This document shows positions 50,581-57,672 of a stretch of DNA of 64,000 bases, piece after piece (position 1 is the stretch's first letter; each line of letters starts with the position of its first letter). Both the position numbers and the translations under genes were made by a program. The notes under the pieces were generated by a model, which was not told where the DNA came from, did not search any database, and saw only the letters and a list, made by a program, of their open reading frames with translations. The stretch is from Amycolatopsis sp. FBCC-B4732 (GTDB taxonomy: Bacteria > Actinomycetota > Actinomycetes > Mycobacteriales > Pseudonocardiaceae), in the NCBI RefSeq assembly GCF_023008405.1, contig NZ_CP095376.1:3372001-3436000 (forward strand), written 5' to 3'.

Positions 50581-51972
50581 GTGACCATCGATCAGGCCGG
50601 GGTGCCCGAAGCCCGTCCGGGCCCGGCGTTCCCCGAGCACGAAGCCCGCGTCGACGCCCTGCGCCGGCAGCTCACCGAGATCAGCGGCGAAGCCACCGTG
50701 CGGCTGGCCAAACGCACCTCGAACCTCTTCCGCTCCCGGACCGCGTCCCGCCACCCGGGACTGGACGTCGCCGGGTTCAGCCACGTGCTGCGCGTCGACC
50801 CCGAAACCCGCACCGCCGACGTCGAAGGGATGGTCACCTACGAGCAGCTGGTCGACGCCACGCTGCCCCACGGGCTGATGCCGCTGGTCGTGCCGCAGCT
50901 CAAGACCATCACCCTCGGCGGCGCGGTCACCGGGCTCGGCATCGAGTCCTCGTCGTTCCGCAACGGCATGCCGCACGAATCGGTGCTCGAGCTCGAGATC
51001 CTCACCGGCGACGGGCGGATCGTCCTCGCCACGCCGGACAACGAGCACCAGGCCCTGTTCCACGGCTTCCCCAACTCCTACGGCACCCTGGGCTACGCGC
51101 TGCGGCTGCGGATCCTGCTCGAGCCGGTCAAGCCGTTCGTCGAGCTCCGCCACGTCCGCTACCACGACCGGGACACGTTCTTCAGCGCGCTGGGCGAGGT
51201 CTGCGAGAGCGGCGAGCAGGACTTCGTCGACGGCACGGTCTTCGGCCCGGACGAGCTCTACCTGACGCTCGGCACCTTCACCGACTCCGCGCCCGCGACC
51301 AGCGACTACACCTGGCTGGACATCTACTACCGGTCCATCCAGCGGCGCGAGACCGACCACCTCACCGTCCGGGACTACCTCTGGCGCTGGGACACCGACT
51401 GGTTCTGGTGCTCGCGCGCCTTCGGCGTCCAGCACCGGCTGCCGCGGCTGCTGCTGGGGCGCCGGCTGCTCCGCTCGTCGGTCTACTGGAAGGCCGTCGC
51501 GCTGGACCGCCGGTTCAAGATCGCCGAACGGCTGCTCAAGCTCCGGCGCCTGCCGCCGGAGGAGACCATCGTGCAGGACATCGAGGTGCCGCTCGCCCGC
51601 GCGGCGGAGTTCCTCGAGTTCTTCGAGCGGGAGATCCCGATCAGCCCGGTCTGGATCTGCCCGCTCCGGCAGCGCCCCGGCGGCGTGCGCTGGCCGCTCT
51701 ACGAACTCGACCCCGCCGAGCTCTACGTCAACTTCGGGTTCTGGTCGGCGGTGCCGCTGGAGCCCGGCGAACGCGACGGCGTGCACAACCGGATGATCGA
51801 GGCCGAAGTCACCCGGCTCGGCGGGCACAAGTCGCTCTATTCGGACAGCTTCTACTCCGAAGACGAGTTCTGGCGGCTCTACAACGGCGACGCCTACGCC
51901 GAGCTCAAGCGGACCTACGATCCGCGCGAGCGGCTGCTCGGTCTCTACGAAAAATGCGTCCGCCGCCGGTGA
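50581..51972 (+). CDS. tmsA: FAD-binding oxidoreductase of 10-methyl fatty acid synthesis (TmsA/BfaA type)
   Basis: A 463-residue protein from GTG 50581. FAD_binding_4 features are visible: VEGMVTYEQLVDATLPHGLM, then VVPQLKTITLGGAVTGLGIE and FPNSYGTLGYALRLRILLEP, as in DHCR24-like flavoproteins. In mycobacteria and other actinomycetes such a protein is encoded beside a CFA-type methyltransferase; the pair methylates oleate at C-10 and then reduces the methylene to a methyl group, giving tuberculostearic acid. The start of the methyltransferase gene eleven bases downstream strongly supports this role. Probably membrane-associated, acting on phospholipid acyl chains. Confidence 0.85.
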   Translation: MTIDQAGVPEARPGPAFPEHEARVDALRRQLTEISGEATVRLAKRTSNLFRSRTASRHPGLDVAGFSHVLRVDPETRTADVEGMVTYEQLVDATLPHGLMPLVVPQLKTITLGGAVTGLGIESSSFRNGMPHESVLELEILTGDGRIVLATPDNEHQALFHGFPNSYGTLGYALRLRILLEPVKPFVELRHVRYHDRDTFFSALGEVCESGEQDFVDGTVFGPDELYLTLGTFTDSAPATSDYTWLDIYYRSIQRRETDHLTVRDYLWRWDTDWFWCSRAFGVQHRLPRLLLGRRLLRSSVYWKAVALDRRFKIAERLLKLRRLPPEETIVQDIEVPLARAAEFLEFFEREIPISPVWICPLRQRPGGVRWPLYELDPAELYVNFGFWSAVPLEPGERDGVHNRMIEAEVTRLGGHKSLYSDSFYSEDEFWRLYNGDAYAELKRTYDPRERLLGLYEKCVRRR

Positions 51973-51983
51973 AAGGAACGAAA

Positions 51984-53249
51984 GTGACCCAGGCAAGCAC
52001 CACGGTCGGCGAGGTCTTCGAGCGGCTGCTCGGCCCCCGCGCCACCGTGTCGATCACCGCCTACGACGGCAGCAGCAGCGGCCCGGCCGACGCCCCCGTG
52101 GCCATCCAGGTGCGCTCGCCGCTCGCGCTCGACTACCTGATGTCCTCCCCCGGCGACCTCGGCCTGGCCCGCGCGTACGTCGCCGGCGCGCTGGACGTCA
52201 CCGGCGACCTCTACACGGCGCTGCACGCGCTCTCGGCCCAGGTCGACCAGCTCACCGCGGCCGACCGGCTGTGGCTGCTGCGCAAGCTCGGCCCCGGCCA
52301 CCTGCGGCTGGTCAAACCGCCCGCCGAGGAGCACCCGAGCCGGTTCCGCCGCGGGCTGACCGCGCTCCGGCACTCGAAGGAGCGCGACAGCGAGGCCATC
52401 GCCAGCCACTACGACGTCTCCAACCGCTTCTACGAGCTCGTCCTCGGCCCGTCGATGGCCTACACCTGCGCGGTGTTCCCGACCGCGGACGCGACGCTGG
52501 AGGAGGCGCAGGCGAACAAGTTCGACCTCGTTTGCCGCAAGCTGGGCCTCAAGCCCGGCATGCGGCTGCTCGACGTCGGCTGCGGCTGGGGCGGCATGGT
52601 CGCGCACGCCGTCCGGCACTACGGCGTCGAGGCCCTCGGTGTCACACTTTCGCGTGAACAAGCGCAGTGGGCGCAGAAGAACATCGTCGCCCTCGGCCTC
52701 GCCGATCGCGCCGAAATCCGCCACCTCGACTACCGCGACGTCACCGAAACGGGGTTCGACGCGATCTCGTCGATCGGCCTGACCGAGCACATCGGGGCGC
52801 GCAACGTGCCCGGCTACTTCCGCTTCCTCGCCGGCAAGCTCAAGCCGCACGGACGGCTGCTCAACCACTGCATCACCAACCCGGACACCAGCGTCGCCCA
52901 CCGCTCGCGCGGGTTCATCGACCGGTACGTCTTCCCGGACGGCGAGCTCGAAGCCCCTGGTGAGATCGTCACGGCGATGCACGACAGCGGCCTGGAGGTG
53001 CGGCACTCGGAGAACCTGCGGGAGCACTACGCGTTGACGCTGGCCGGCTGGTGCGAGAACCTCGACGAGCACTGGGACGAGGCGGTCGGCGAGGCCGGCG
53101 CCGGGCGCAGCCGCGTCTGGGCGCTCTACCTCGCGGCCTGCCGGCTGGCGTTCGAACGGCGGGAGATCGAGCTGCACCAGGTGCTCGGAGTCCGCACCGA
53201 CAGCGCCGGCGGGATGGGTCTGCCGCTGCGACCCGACTGGGGGGTTTGA
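51984..53249 (+). CDS. tmsB: CFA-synthase-type methyltransferase of 10-methyl fatty acid synthesis (TmsB/BfaB type)
   Basis: A 421-residue SAM-dependent methyltransferase from GTG 51984 after AAAGGAAC. The SAM loop is LLDVGCGWGGM (Asp197 onward); IASHYDVSNRFYELVLGPSM and YTCAVFPTADATLEEAQANK are typical of cyclopropane-fatty-acid synthases. The bicarbonate-site Glu lies in SIGLTEHIGARNV. Paired with tmsA it should make 10-methylene and then 10-methyl chains from oleoyl phospholipid rather than cyclopropane rings. The desaturase at 53.9 kb could supply the oleate. Confidence 0.87.
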   Translation: MTQASTTVGEVFERLLGPRATVSITAYDGSSSGPADAPVAIQVRSPLALDYLMSSPGDLGLARAYVAGALDVTGDLYTALHALSAQVDQLTAADRLWLLRKLGPGHLRLVKPPAEEHPSRFRRGLTALRHSKERDSEAIASHYDVSNRFYELVLGPSMAYTCAVFPTADATLEEAQANKFDLVCRKLGLKPGMRLLDVGCGWGGMVAHAVRHYGVEALGVTLSREQAQWAQKNIVALGLADRAEIRHLDYRDVTETGFDAISSIGLTEHIGARNVPGYFRFLAGKLKPHGRLLNHCITNPDTSVAHRSRGFIDRYVFPDGELEAPGEIVTAMHDSGLEVRHSENLREHYALTLAGWCENLDEHWDEAVGEAGAGRSRVWALYLAACRLAFERREIELHQVLGVRTDSAGGMGLPLRPDWGV

Positions 53250-53339
53250 CCCGGGTACGGGGAGTAGTGCGAGAATAGGGACGAGACCGGGACGTCCGAA
53301 CGGGACGCTCCGGCTCACTAACAAAGAGTAGGTATTGGT

Positions 53340-53543
53340 ATGGCTCAGGGCAGTGTCAAGTGGTTCAACGGTGAAAAGGGCTTCGGCTTCATCGCCCAGG
53401 ACGGCGGGGGTCCGGACGTGTTCGTCCACTACTCCGAGATCCAGGGCACCGGCTTCAAGTCGCTCGACGAGGGTCAGCGCGTCGAGTTCGAAATCGGTCA
53501 GGGCCAGAAGGGCCCGCAGGCCCAGCGCGTAAGCGTCATCTGA
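53340..53543 (+). CDS. cspA: Cold-shock protein
   Basis: A 67-residue OB-fold protein. RNP1 (KGFGFIAQ) and RNP2 (VFVHYSEI) are intact, and it begins [20 protein letters not shown]. It binds single-stranded RNA and DNA and keeps messages open in the cold. The 90-base leader before ATG 53340 may hold cold control as in other csp genes. A strong terminator follows. It lies between the lipid methylation genes and the desaturase, all functions tied to membrane fluidity and cold, but it is its own unit. Confidence 0.95.
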   Translation: MAQGSVKWFNGEKGFGFIAQDGGGPDVFVHYSEIQGTGFKSLDEGQRVEFEIGQGQKGPQAQRVSVI

Positions 53544-53558
53544 GCCACGAGGCACCTG

Positions 53559-53589
53559 AAGGCCCTCGCCCGTTCCGGGCGGGGGCCTT
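53559..53589 (+). terminator. Rho-independent terminator of cspA
   Basis: Fourteen pairs (53559-53572 with 53576-53589), one of them G-U, around a three-base loop, followed by CTTCTTCG. It lies 16 bases after the cspA stop. The next 280 bases to the desaturase hold no clear gene. Confidence 0.85.
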
Positions 53590-53869
53590 CTTCGTGCGCG
53601 GCCACACTGCGGGTTCACAACAGTCCGGTAACGTATGGGGTGCCGGGAGTCCTTCCCACGCCCGGCCCGCGGCCACCGGTCGCCGTCCGGTTCCGGGTGT
53701 GGCAGCCCCGGCGGCGGCGATGCCGCGATGACCACCGGGGCCGATCGCCGGCAGGAGCGGCGACACGCCCGGCCACCACCCCAGACCGCAGACCGCCGGG
53801 TGATCCCGCTCCCCGGCCCCCGCGCGAGGACCAGGTCCCGCGCGGCGAGATCCTCGAATCGAGTAGTGC

Positions 53870-54802
53870 ATGACCGCCTCCGTGAAGGCTCCCCGCCCGA
53901 TACCCAAACCCGTGCTCAGCGGCCGCCAGAGCGTCGCCGAGCTGATCACCATCCGCACGTTCCTGCTGGTCCCGTTCCTCGCGCTGGCCGCCGCCGTCCC
54001 AGTGTTCTGGGGCTGGGGCGTCAGCTGGCTGGACCTCACCATCGGCGGCGCGTTCTTCGTGGTCTCGACACTCGGCGTGACCGTCGGCTACCACCGGTAC
54101 TTCACCCACGGCGCGTTCCGCGCGAAGCGGGCGCTGCGGATCGCCCTGGCCATCGCCGGCGGCCTCGCGGCGCAGGGCCCGGTGATCGGCTGGGTCGCCG
54201 ACCACCGCCGCCACCACGCCTTCTCCGACCGCGAGGGCGACCCGCACTCCCCGTGGCTGTTCGGCACCTCCCCGGTGGCGCTGGCCCGCGGGTTCTGGCA
54301 CGCCCACATGGGCTGGCTGTTCGGCCGGGACAAGACCAACGTCGAGCGGTTCGCCCCGGACCTCGCCGCCGACCGCGACCTGCGCGTCGTCGACCGGCTC
54401 TTCCCGCTGTGGGTCGTGCTGAGCCTGCTGATCCCGCCGCTGCTCGGCGGCCTGATCACGCTCTCCTGGTGGGGCGCGCTGACCGCGTTCCTCTGGGCCG
54501 GCCTGGCGCGGATCTCGTTCCAGCACCACGTGACGTGGTCGGTCAACTCGATCTGCCACATGATCGGCGAGCGCCCGTTCGCCAGCCGCGACCGCTCGGC
54601 GAACTTCTGGCCGCTGGCGATCCTGTCGATGGGCGAGTCCTGGCACAACACCCACCACGCGGACCCGACGTCGGCCCGCCACGGCGCCCAGCGCGGCCAG
54701 ATCGACATCTCCGCGCGGGTGATCTGGGCGTTCGAGAAGCTCGGCTGGGCGTGGAACGTCCGCTGGCCGACCCCGAAGCGGCTCGCGGCGCTGGCCCGCT
54801 GA
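53870..54802 (+). CDS. Membrane fatty-acid desaturase (acyl-CoA/phospholipid delta-9 type)
   Basis: A 310-residue membrane enzyme with the three histidine boxes: HRYFTH from His75, HRRHH from His112 and HNTHH from His259, plus four hydrophobic membrane spans. The size and spacing fit stearoyl-type delta-9 desaturases of actinomycetes. It introduces a cis double bond, using di-iron and electrons from a reductase. Oleate made this way is the substrate of the tmsA/tmsB pair upstream, so the three genes may act in sequence. ATG 53870; no strong ribosome site is seen. Confidence 0.9.
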   Translation: MTASVKAPRPIPKPVLSGRQSVAELITIRTFLLVPFLALAAAVPVFWGWGVSWLDLTIGGAFFVVSTLGVTVGYHRYFTHGAFRAKRALRIALAIAGGLAAQGPVIGWVADHRRHHAFSDREGDPHSPWLFGTSPVALARGFWHAHMGWLFGRDKTNVERFAPDLAADRDLRVVDRLFPLWVVLSLLIPPLLGGLITLSWWGALTAFLWAGLARISFQHHVTWSVNSICHMIGERPFASRDRSANFWPLAILSMGESWHNTHHADPTSARHGAQRGQIDISARVIWAFEKLGWAWNVRWPTPKRLAALAR

Positions 54803-54857
54803 CGAAACCCCGCCGAAAGTCCTTGCCCCCGCGGCCGCGCCGGGTGACCTTGTCCGG

Positions 54858-55400
54858 GTGGACGCAGTCGCGCTGACCTTCGACGACGGCCCGTACCCGT
54901 CGACCACGCCGGCTCTGCTGGCGGCCCTCGGCGGCGTGCGGGCGACGTTCTTCCTCTGGGGTGAGCACGCCGCGGCGCACCCGGACCTGGTGCGGGCGAT
55001 CGCGGCCGCGGGCCACGCGATCGGCAACCACACGTGGACGCACCCGCGGCTCACCGCCCTCGACGCCGCGAGCCGCGACCGGGAGGTCCGCCGGACGCAG
55101 GACCTCCTGGCGGCGCTCACCGGCGTCCGCCCGGTGCTGTTCCGGCCGCCCTACGGCGACACCGGCCCCGACGTGGCATCGCTCGTCGGCGCGCAGGGGC
55201 TCACCGAGGTGCTGTGGAGCGTCGACACCCGCGACTGGGCCGGCGCGTCCGCCGGCGAGATCGTCACGGCGGCTTCGGCGGTGGAGCCGGGCGGGGTCGT
55301 GCTGCTGCACGAAGGCCGCCCGGCCACCGTCGAGGCGGTGCCCCGTCTCCTCGCGGACCTGGCCGCCCGGGGCCTGCGCCCCGGTCCGGTCAGGGGTTGA
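54858..55400 (+). CDS. Polysaccharide deacetylase (NodB domain)
   Basis: A 180-residue single NodB domain from GTG 54858. Motifs in order: LTFDDGPYP (metal Asp), GNHTWTHP (metal His pair), FRPPYGDTG (acid/base region), WSVDTRDW and VLLHEG. These are carbohydrate esterase family 4 residues, used on peptidoglycan, chitin oligomers or acetylated xylan. No signal peptide is seen at this start, which is odd for a CE4 enzyme, so it may act inside the cell. Its stop overlaps the end of the GH10 xylanase by 11 bases; an acetylxylan role is possible. Confidence 0.87.
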   Translation: MDAVALTFDDGPYPSTTPALLAALGGVRATFFLWGEHAAAHPDLVRAIAAAGHAIGNHTWTHPRLTALDAASRDREVRRTQDLLAALTGVRPVLFRPPYGDTGPDVASLVGAQGLTEVLWSVDTRDWAGASAGEIVTAASAVEPGGVVLLHEGRPATVEAVPRLLADLAARGLRPGPVRG

Positions 55401-56406
55401 TGCGGGTGTAGGCCGGCTTCGGGCGCAGGTCCTCGTCGATGAGGCAGGCCGCCCCCTCGCCGGGGAACACGTCCGGCACCCACGAGTGCCGGTCGGTGAA
55501 GCCCCACGTCGTGAACTCGACGCAGCGGCGAACCGCCTGGCAGCCGTCCCACAGCCGGCCGAAGTAGCTCGCCTGGGTGGCCAGCTTCGCCGCGTCGGGC
55601 GGGGTCGGGATGCGGACGTCCGCCTCGGTGATCGCGACGTCCACACCCAGCTTCGCCAGCCGGGCCAGGTTGGCGCGGTACTCGGCCGGGAAGCCGTACT
55701 GGATCGACAGGTGCCCCTGGATCCCGACGCCGCCGATCGGCACGCCCTGCCGCCGCAGGGTCTTCACCAGGTCGTACACGGCGTCGCTCTTCGGGTTGCG
55801 GCCTTCGATGTTGTAGTCGTTGATGTAGAGCGTCGCCTTCGGGTCGGCCGCGTGCGCCCACCGGAAGACGTCGGCGACGAAGCCGTCGCCGAGCTTCTGC
55901 CGGAAGACGGTGTCACGCCGGGTGCCGTCCTCGTTGAACAGCTCGTTGACGACGTCCCAGGCGCGGACCTTTCCCCGGTAGCGCTTGACTTCCGTGGTGA
56001 TGTGGTCCTTGAGGACGCGGCGGAGCTCGTCGGCCGGCAGCGCGGCGACCCAGTCCGGGAGCTGCGAGTGCCAGACGAGCGTGTGCCCGCGGACGGTCTT
56101 GTGGTGCTGCTGGGCGTACCGGACGATCGCGTCGGCGCCCGACCAGTCGTACTGCCCGCGGACGGCTTCCACGGTCCCCCACTTCATCTCGTTCTCGGGG
56201 GTGACGTTGTCGAATTCGCGGGTGAGCACGGCCCGGTAATCGGGTTCCGCCGCCAGGTAGGACGCGGCCACCGCGCTCCCGACGTAGCGGTTCGTGCTGT
56301 ATTGCAGCGGAACCGACGCGGACGCGGCAGGCGCCTGCCACACCGCGATACCGGCGACGGCCGCGAGCACCAGCACGGCGCGTTTCTTCGGAATTCTTCT
56401 CAGCAT
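55390..56406 (-). CDS. Secreted GH10 endo-beta-1,4-xylanase
   Basis: A 338-residue exported enzyme. ATG 56406 is preferred over GTG 56412 because GGAAGG is then at the right distance. The signal peptide is AVLVLAAVAGIAVWQAPAAS. GH10 hallmarks: NVTPENEMKW, GHTLVWHSQLP, acid/base Glu155 in WDVVNEL and nucleophile Glu261 in AITEADV. No carbohydrate-binding module is present. It cuts the xylan backbone outside the cell. A CGAAAGTTTCG palindrome 29 bases upstream and the divergent LacI gene indicate repression without inducer. Confidence 0.94.
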   Translation of the reverse strand: MLRRIPKKRAVLVLAAVAGIAVWQAPAASASVPLQYSTNRYVGSAVAASYLAAEPDYRAVLTREFDNVTPENEMKWGTVEAVRGQYDWSGADAIVRYAQQHHKTVRGHTLVWHSQLPDWVAALPADELRRVLKDHITTEVKRYRGKVRAWDVVNELFNEDGTRRDTVFRQKLGDGFVADVFRWAHAADPKATLYINDYNIEGRNPKSDAVYDLVKTLRRQGVPIGGVGIQGHLSIQYGFPAEYRANLARLAKLGVDVAITEADVRIPTPPDAAKLATQASYFGRLWDGCQAVRRCVEFTTWGFTDRHSWVPDVFPGEGAACLIDEDLRPKPAYTRINP

Positions 56407-56434
56407 CTTCACCCTTCCATCGACAATGGCGAAC

Positions 56435-56445
56435 CGAAAGTTTCG
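56435..56445. promoter_or_regulatory. LacI-type operator between xylanase and its regulator
   Basis: CGAAA-G-TTTCG is a perfect palindrome with a one-base centre, of the type used by LacI-family repressors of xylanase and other glycosidase genes in streptomycetes. It lies 29 bases before the xylanase start and 41 bases before the LacI start, so it can control both. Confidence 0.7.
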
Positions 56446-56486
56446 AGGCGTTTCAAATCAGGTTTCGATGACCTAGAATCTCCTCC

Positions 56487-57557
56487 ATGACAACGAAGTC
56501 CGAGGATCTCGAGCCGACCGCGTCCCGGGTCACGATCGCCCGGATCGCCGCCGAGACCGGTGTTTCCGTGCCGACTGTTTCGAAAGTCCTGAACGGACGG
56601 CCCGACGTCGCCGAAAGCACCCGGGCCCGGGTGGAAGCGGTCATCGGTAAATACGGTTACCGCCGCCGGGCCGACGAACGGTCCCGCCGTTCGCGATTGC
56701 TGGAACTGATGTTCCACGAACTCGAAAGCACGTGGGCACTCGAAATCATCCGCGGGGTCGAGTGCGTCGCCCGCGAAAACGGAATGGCGGTCGTGCTCGC
56801 GGAATCGTCCGGGCGGCACACCCCCGGCCAGAGCTGGCTGGAGAGCGTCCTCGCCCGCCGCCCGGTCGGCATCGTTTCGGTGTGCTCGGACTTCACCGGC
56901 GGGCAGCTGGCCAAGCTGCGCGCCCGCGACATCCCGCTGGTCGTGGTCGACCCGGCCGGCGCCCCGGGCCCGGAGACGCCCTCGATCGGGGCCACGAACT
57001 GGCAGGGCGGCCTGACCGCGACCCGGCACCTGGTGGACCTGGGTCACCGCCGCATCGCGATGATCGGCGGACCGGAAGGCGTGCTGTGCAGCCGGGCGAG
57101 GATCGACGGCTACCGCACGGCCCTGGAGACCGCGGGCCTGGCGTTCGACCCGGCCCTGGTCCGCCGCGGCGACTTCCACGTCCGCTCGGGTTATCGCGAG
57201 CTGGCATCGCTGCTCACCCTCCCCGACCCGCCGACGGCGGTGTTCGCGGGCAGTGACCTGCAGGCTCTCGGCGTGTACGAGGCCGCCCGCGGCGCCGGGC
57301 TGCGCATCCCGGACGACCTGAGCGTGGTCGGCTTCGACGACCTGCCGATCGCCCGCTGGCTGACCCCGGAGCTGACGACGATCCGCCAGCCCCTCCAGGA
57401 GATGGCCGCGGCGGGCGCGAGGTTGGCGATTTCGCTGGCGCGCGGGGTGCACCCGGAGAGCCACCGGGTGGAGCTGGCGACGAGCCTGGTGGTCCGGCAG
57501 AGCACGGCGACCCCGGCGCACCGGCCGAGCGAAGCCCTTCCGGTCGGCCGGAGGTAG
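56487..57557 (+). CDS. LacI-family regulator (xylan genes)
   Basis: A 356-residue repressor. The DNA-binding domain is VTIARIAAETGVSVPTVSKV, then NGRPDVAESTRARV; the periplasmic-binding-like sensor follows (LLELMFHELESTWALEIIRG; GHRRIAMIGGPEGVLCSRAR; VVGFDDLPIARWLTPELTTI). It is divergent from the GH10 gene with 80 bases between and probably senses xylo-oligosaccharides. Its stop codon lies in the loop of a terminator hairpin. Confidence 0.9.
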   Translation: MTTKSEDLEPTASRVTIARIAAETGVSVPTVSKVLNGRPDVAESTRARVEAVIGKYGYRRRADERSRRSRLLELMFHELESTWALEIIRGVECVARENGMAVVLAESSGRHTPGQSWLESVLARRPVGIVSVCSDFTGGQLAKLRARDIPLVVVDPAGAPGPETPSIGATNWQGGLTATRHLVDLGHRRIAMIGGPEGVLCSRARIDGYRTALETAGLAFDPALVRRGDFHVRSGYRELASLLTLPDPPTAVFAGSDLQALGVYEAARGAGLRIPDDLSVVGFDDLPIARWLTPELTTIRQPLQEMAAAGARLAISLARGVHPESHRVELATSLVVRQSTATPAHRPSEALPVGRR

Positions 57558-57568
57558 CGGCCGACCGG
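57540..57568 (+). terminator. Terminator hairpin of the LacI gene
   Basis: Eleven perfect pairs (57540-57550 with 57558-57568) around a seven-base loop that contains the LacI stop codon. Confidence 0.7.
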
Positions 57569-57586
57569 CGGGGACCCCCAGCCCTG

Positions 57587-57616
57587 CCGCGGCACTTTCC
57601 CGTGAAAGTGACGCGG
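57587..57616. terminator. Second hairpin between the convergent LacI and GH115 genes
   Basis: CACTTTC (57593-57599) pairs with GAAAGTG (57604-57610), extended by CCGCG/CGCGG after one mismatch. The same core is found in the hairpin at 24962-25000. It probably helps end transcription from the GH115 side. Confidence 0.6.
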
Positions 57617-57672
57617 GGACGGGTGAGACGCGACAGCACCGGCGGCCCCGCCACGGTCTTGCGCGGCTCCGC

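Noticed and set aside
53246..53276. cspA promoter from TTGACC and GAGAAT
   Set aside because: The spacing is about 19 bases and the -10 is poor, so I cannot support it.
56577..56584. TTTCGAAA inside the LacI gene as an operator
   Set aside because: It encodes the conserved VSK of the helix-turn-helix; codon choice explains it.
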